Part shown: in pieces, positions 6,167-9,083 of the stretch | Layout: each line of letters begins with the position of its first letter | How positions within the stretch are numbered: the stretch's first letter is position 1 | Source: an uncultured Peptostreptococcaceae bacterium | GTDB lineage: Bacteria; Bacillota; Clostridia; Peptostreptococcales; Anaerovoracaceae | Direction of reading: 5' to 3' | DNA length: 9,083 nt | NCBI GenBank assembly: GCA_905236895.1 | Contig: CAJOQI010000092.1 | Coordinates: 1 to 9,083, forward strand | The notes under the pieces: generated by a model | Databases searched by the model: none | What the model saw: only the letters and a program-made list of their open reading frames with translations | What the model was told of the DNA's origin: nothing | Program-made: the position numbers and the translations under genes

Positions 6167-8794
6167 TTGGAAAAGAAAGGTCTAAACGAATTAAGAAGAC
6201 TATTTAGGGAATTCTATGTGAGCAAAGAGCATTACGCCGCCAAAAGCGCTTCGCTGATTCCCAAGGACGATAAATCACTTCTCATCATAAACTCGGGAAT
6301 GGCCCCTCTAAAGCGCTATTTTGCCGGTCTGGACACCCCTCCTGCAAAGAGGATGACCACCTGTCAGAAATGCGTTAGAACCGGTGATATTGAAAACGTA
6401 GGCAAGACCAGTCGTCACGGCACCTTCTTTGAAATGCTGGGCAGTTTTTCCTTTGGCGATTATTTTAAGAAGGAATCAATTGAGTGGGGCTGGGAATTCA
6501 TGACCAAGGTACTTGAACTTCCTGTTGAAAAGCTCTGGGCCACGGTTTATTTGGATGATGACCAGGCAGAGGAGCTTTGGCAAAATGTGGGAATGCCCAA
6601 GGAAAGAATCGTAAGGCTGGGTAAAGAAGATAACTTCTGGGAAATCGGTCTTGGACCCTGTGGACCTTGCTCTGAAATCTATTTTGATAGAGGAGAAGAA
6701 TATGGCTGCGACAATCCGGATTGCAAGCCGGGCTGCGACTGCGACAGATATGTTGAATTCTGGAACCACGTATTTACCCAGTTCTCCAAGGAAGAGGATG
6801 GCAGCTATTCCAATCTAGAGCATCCAAATATAGATACGGGAATGGGTCTTGAAAGACTTGCCTGCATCATTCAAGGTGTTACATCCATTTTTGATATAGA
6901 TACCATAAGATATATTCTTGACGGCGTTCTGGAACTTTCCGGAGTTGAATATGAAAAAGAAGGAACCGAGGCCACAGATGTATCCGTAAGAATCATCACA
7001 GACCATCTTAGGTCCATGGTATTCATGATTGCTGATGGAATTACACCTTCAAACGAGGGAAGAGGCTATGTTTTAAGACGTCTTATAAGACGTGCCGTAA
7101 GACATGGTAAACTCATTGGAATAGACGGAACCTTCCTGTCAAAGCTTTCCGAAAAGGTTATTCAGGTTTCCGGAGAAGCCTATCCTGAGCTGGTTGAAAA
7201 GAGGGAGCTCATTCAGCGCATCATCGAGATAGAGGAGGAGAAATTCGCATCCACCCTGGATCAGGGAATGAATATGATTCAGGACAGCATCAAAGATATG
7301 AAGAATGCGGGGGATACCGTAATGAATGGCGAGGTAGCCTTTAAGCTTTACGATACCTACGGCTTCCCCATGGAGATGACTGAAGAAATCCTTGAAGAAA
7401 ACGGATTTACCCTTGATAAGAATGGCTTTGATGAAAGCATGGCCAGACAGAAGAAGATGGCCCAGGATGCCAGAAAGAGCGACGACGACGAAGGATGGAA
7501 AGAGGCTGTTACAGCTCTTGATCTTCCGGAAACAATATTCACAGGCTATGAAATGCTTTCTGGCAAATCAAAGGTTTTGGCTGTCCAAGGTCCGGGAGGA
7601 AAAGACAGACTGTCTGAAGGAGATAAGGGAATTATCTATTTTGATGAAACACCTTTCTATGCTGAGTCCGGTGGTCAGATTTACGATATTGGATTTATCG
7701 GAAACAATGATGGTTTAGAAGTAGTCGTAAATAAAGTAACCAAATCAAACGGATTATTCGCCCACGAGGTTGATGTAAAGAAGGGAAATATCAGTACAGG
7801 TGAGGAGGTTCAACTATTTGTTGATGTAAAGAGAAGACATCTTATTATGAGAAACCATACCGCGACCCATCTTCTTCAGAAGGCCTTAAGAGATGTTCTT
7901 GGAACCCATGTTGAGCAGGCAGGTTCACTGGTAAATGATGAAACCTTAAGATTCGACTTTACCCATTTCCAGGGGATGACAGATGAGGAGCTTAAGGCTG
8001 TGGAGAACTTGGTAAACGAAAAAATATACGAGTTCTTACCTGTAACCGTAATCGAAACCACCATGGACGAGGCCGTAAAAATGGGAGCCATGGCATTATT
8101 CGGTGAGAAATACGGAAATGAAGTTAGAGTTGTAAAGGCAGGTGATTTCAGCACCGAGCTTTGTGGAGGAACCCATGTAAACAATACTGGAGAGATTGGT
8201 TCCTTTAAGATTCTGTCTGAATCGGGAATAGCTTCCGGAGTAAGAAGAATCGAGGCTGTTACCGCATCCGGAGTATTAAACCTCTTCAATGAGGATGAGA
8301 AAATTCTTTTTTCCGTAGCAAAATCCATGAAGTCCACCAAGGATCAGCTTGTTCCCAAGGCAGAAAGTCTTGTGGAAGAGGTTAAGAGCCTTAATAAGGA
8401 ACTTAGCGGTTATAAGAAGGCAGAAATGGGAGATGCCGCAGAAGAGATGATTGCATCTGCAAAGGAAATTAATGGAGTAAAACTAATAACCAAGGAATTT
8501 AAGGATGCGGATGTGGATGATTTAAGAAATCTCTCCGACGATATTAAGAATTCCGCATCAAATATAGCCATGGTGTTGGCATCCGTAAATGAAGGCAAGG
8601 TTGTGCTCCTTGTTTCTCTCTCCGACGATTTGGTGGAGAAGGGCCACCATGCAGGTAAAATGATCAAAGAAATAGCAGCAGCCTGTGGCGGTGGAGGCGG
8701 CGGAAAAGCCAATATGGCTCAGGCCGGGGGTAAGGACCCAAGCAAGATTTCAGATGCTTTTCAGGTTGCAGAAAACCTTATTGCTGTAGTATAA
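6167..8794 (+). CDS. alaS: Alanyl-tRNA synthetase
   Basis: An 875-residue class II synthetase that charges tRNA-Ala with alanine in the cytoplasm, at the usual bacterial length (about 870-880). The N-terminal catalytic core has INSGMAPLKRYF (41-52), motif 2 around FFEMLGSFSFGDYF (87-100) and motif 3 at GMGLERLA (225-232). Between them is a cysteine-rich segment, GPCGPC (163-168) then Cys at 181, 186, 190 and 192, as in clostridial AlaRS, possibly binding metal. The tRNA-recognition domain includes RGYVLRRLIRRAVRHG (299-314). The editing domain, which clears mischarged Ser/Gly-tRNA, has HTATH (564-568) and CGGTH (666-670); these give the four expected zinc ligands His564, His568, Cys666 and His670. 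A coiled-coil linker (about 725-750) leads to the C-Ala/DHHA1 domain with the glycine run 841-846 and KANMAQAGGKDPSK. TTG start. It sits 14 bases after pgcA, with no T-box leader between. Confidence 0.98.
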   Translation: MEKKGLNELRRLFREFYVSKEHYAAKSASLIPKDDKSLLIINSGMAPLKRYFAGLDTPPAKRMTTCQKCVRTGDIENVGKTSRHGTFFEMLGSFSFGDYFKKESIEWGWEFMTKVLELPVEKLWATVYLDDDQAEELWQNVGMPKERIVRLGKEDNFWEIGLGPCGPCSEIYFDRGEEYGCDNPDCKPGCDCDRYVEFWNHVFTQFSKEEDGSYSNLEHPNIDTGMGLERLACIIQGVTSIFDIDTIRYILDGVLELSGVEYEKEGTEATDVSVRIITDHLRSMVFMIADGITPSNEGRGYVLRRLIRRAVRHGKLIGIDGTFLSKLSEKVIQVSGEAYPELVEKRELIQRIIEIEEEKFASTLDQGMNMIQDSIKDMKNAGDTVMNGEVAFKLYDTYGFPMEMTEEILEENGFTLDKNGFDESMARQKKMAQDARKSDDDEGWKEAVTALDLPETIFTGYEMLSGKSKVLAVQGPGGKDRLSEGDKGIIYFDETPFYAESGGQIYDIGFIGNNDGLEVVVNKVTKSNGLFAHEVDVKKGNISTGEEVQLFVDVKRRHLIMRNHTATHLLQKALRDVLGTHVEQAGSLVNDETLRFDFTHFQGMTDEELKAVENLVNEKIYEFLPVTVIETTMDEAVKMGAMALFGEKYGNEVRVVKAGDFSTELCGGTHVNNTGEIGSFKILSESGIASGVRRIEAVTASGVLNLFNEDEKILFSVAKSMKSTKDQLVPKAESLVEEVKSLNKELSGYKKAEMGDAAEEMIASAKEINGVKLITKEFKDADVDDLRNLSDDIKNSASNIAMVLASVNEGKVVLLVSLSDDLVEKGHHAGKMIKEIAAACGGGGGGKANMAQAGGKDPSKISDAFQVAENLIAVV

Positions 8795-8803
8795 TCAATT
8801 AAA

Positions 8804-8810
8804 GGGAGGA
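8804..8810 (+). promoter_or_regulatory. Ribosome binding site of ireB
   Basis: GGGAGGA lies 8 bases before the ATG at 8819, in the 24-base gap after alaS. No promoter or terminator fits in this gap, so ireB is probably cotranscribed with alaS. Confidence 0.8.
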
Positions 8811-8818
8811 AGCGCAGT

Positions 8819-9064
8819 ATGGAAAGAAAAACAATTATGTTCAATTCTTCTAAGGCACAGGAAAAAACAACTCGAGAAATCCTTGAGGCAGTCTATTCCG
8901 CCCTCGAAGAACGCGGCTACAATGGCATCGATCAGATGGTAGGTTATATTCTCTCTGGCGATCCCTCCTACATCACCAGCTATAACAATGCTCGTATGAT
9001 GATAAGCCGTATCGACAGGGACGACCTTGTGGAGGAAATACTTAAAGACTATCTTGGAAAATAA
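8819..9064 (+). CDS. ireB: IreB family regulatory phosphoprotein (UPF0297/DUF965)
   Basis: An 81-residue cytoplasmic protein of the UPF0297 family (B. subtilis YrzL, E. faecalis IreB). In Enterococcus faecalis, IreB is phosphorylated on N-terminal threonines by the PASTA-domain kinase IreK and negatively affects cephalosporin resistance. Family hallmarks seen here are the N-terminal TxMF (Thr5-Phe8), EILEAVYSALEERGYNGIDQ (20-39), the near-invariant QMVGYILSGDPSYITSYNNAR (39-59) and the C-terminal helix DRDDLVEEILKDYL (66-79). The length is typical (about 80-90). Gene order alaS then ireB is common in Firmicutes and is usually followed by ruvX (yqgF), which would lie just beyond the window. 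Thr5 lines up by eye with the second IreB phospho-threonine (Thr7 of E. faecalis); the role in this organism is inferred from the family. Confidence 0.95.
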   Translation: MERKTIMFNSSKAQEKTTREILEAVYSALEERGYNGIDQMVGYILSGDPSYITSYNNARMMISRIDRDDLVEEILKDYLGK

Positions 9065-9083
9065 CTGCAGAAACTGCGGCGGG

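Noticed and set aside
7074..7103. Three spaced AAGACG/AAGACA repeats in alaS
   Set aside because: They encode the conserved Arg-rich segment LRRLIRRAVRH; the repetition follows from the protein sequence.
7876..8340. A 154-codon - strand frame opposite the alaS editing domain
   Set aside because: It lies wholly opposite conserved AlaRS sequence, has no recognisable family features, and the other long antisense frames in the window behave the same way.
8689..8706. Run of glycine codons near the 3' end of alaS as a repeat or low-complexity artefact
   Set aside because: A glycine-rich stretch before KANMAQAGG is a normal feature of the C-terminal DHHA1 domain of AlaRS.

Overview
The window reads as ordinary chromosomal DNA of a Gram-positive, low-to-moderate GC bacterium, most likely a member of the Clostridia (Lachnospiraceae-like). 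The grounds are strong AGGAGG-type ribosome binding sites, GTG and TTG starts, frequent AGA and ATA codons, a clostridial-type alanyl-tRNA synthetase with an extra cysteine cluster, and a Firmicute-specific IreB gene directly after alaS. All genes lie on the + strand and none is visibly broken.

Region 1 (2-3852) is the 3' part of an ABC importer operon of the RbsA/MglA 'simple sugar' class. It holds the C-terminal nucleotide-binding domain of a duplicated ATPase (cut by the window edge), then two different membrane permeases. Neighbouring genes overlap by 14 and 8 bases, so translation is probably coupled. Both permeases carry the BPD_transp_2 (LivH/MglC-like) core. The first has an unusual extracytoplasmic domain of about 185 residues after its first membrane helix; the second ends in an acidic, serine-rich tail. 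No solute-binding protein is in view, so the substrate is not settled. A clear intrinsic terminator at 3886-3919 ends the operon.

Region 2 (3956-9064) starts with a textbook sigma-A promoter (TTGAAA, 17-base spacer, TATAAT). It reads into four closely spaced genes: a pyridoxamine-5'-phosphate-oxidase-like flavin-binding protein, a phosphoglucomutase/phosphomannomutase (pgcA-like), alanyl-tRNA synthetase (alaS, TTG start) and the IreB-family phosphoprotein. Gaps are 3, 14 and 24 bases with no terminator between, so they probably form one transcript. The set joins redox chemistry, sugar-phosphate conversion for cell-envelope precursors, translation, and a target of the PASTA-domain Ser/Thr kinase.

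The last 19 bases are too short to assign. I see no mobile element, CRISPR array, RNA gene or clearly undescribed system. The least routine observations are the extra domain of the first permease, the substituted Walker B motif of the ATPase, and the lack of a T-box leader directly in front of alaS.
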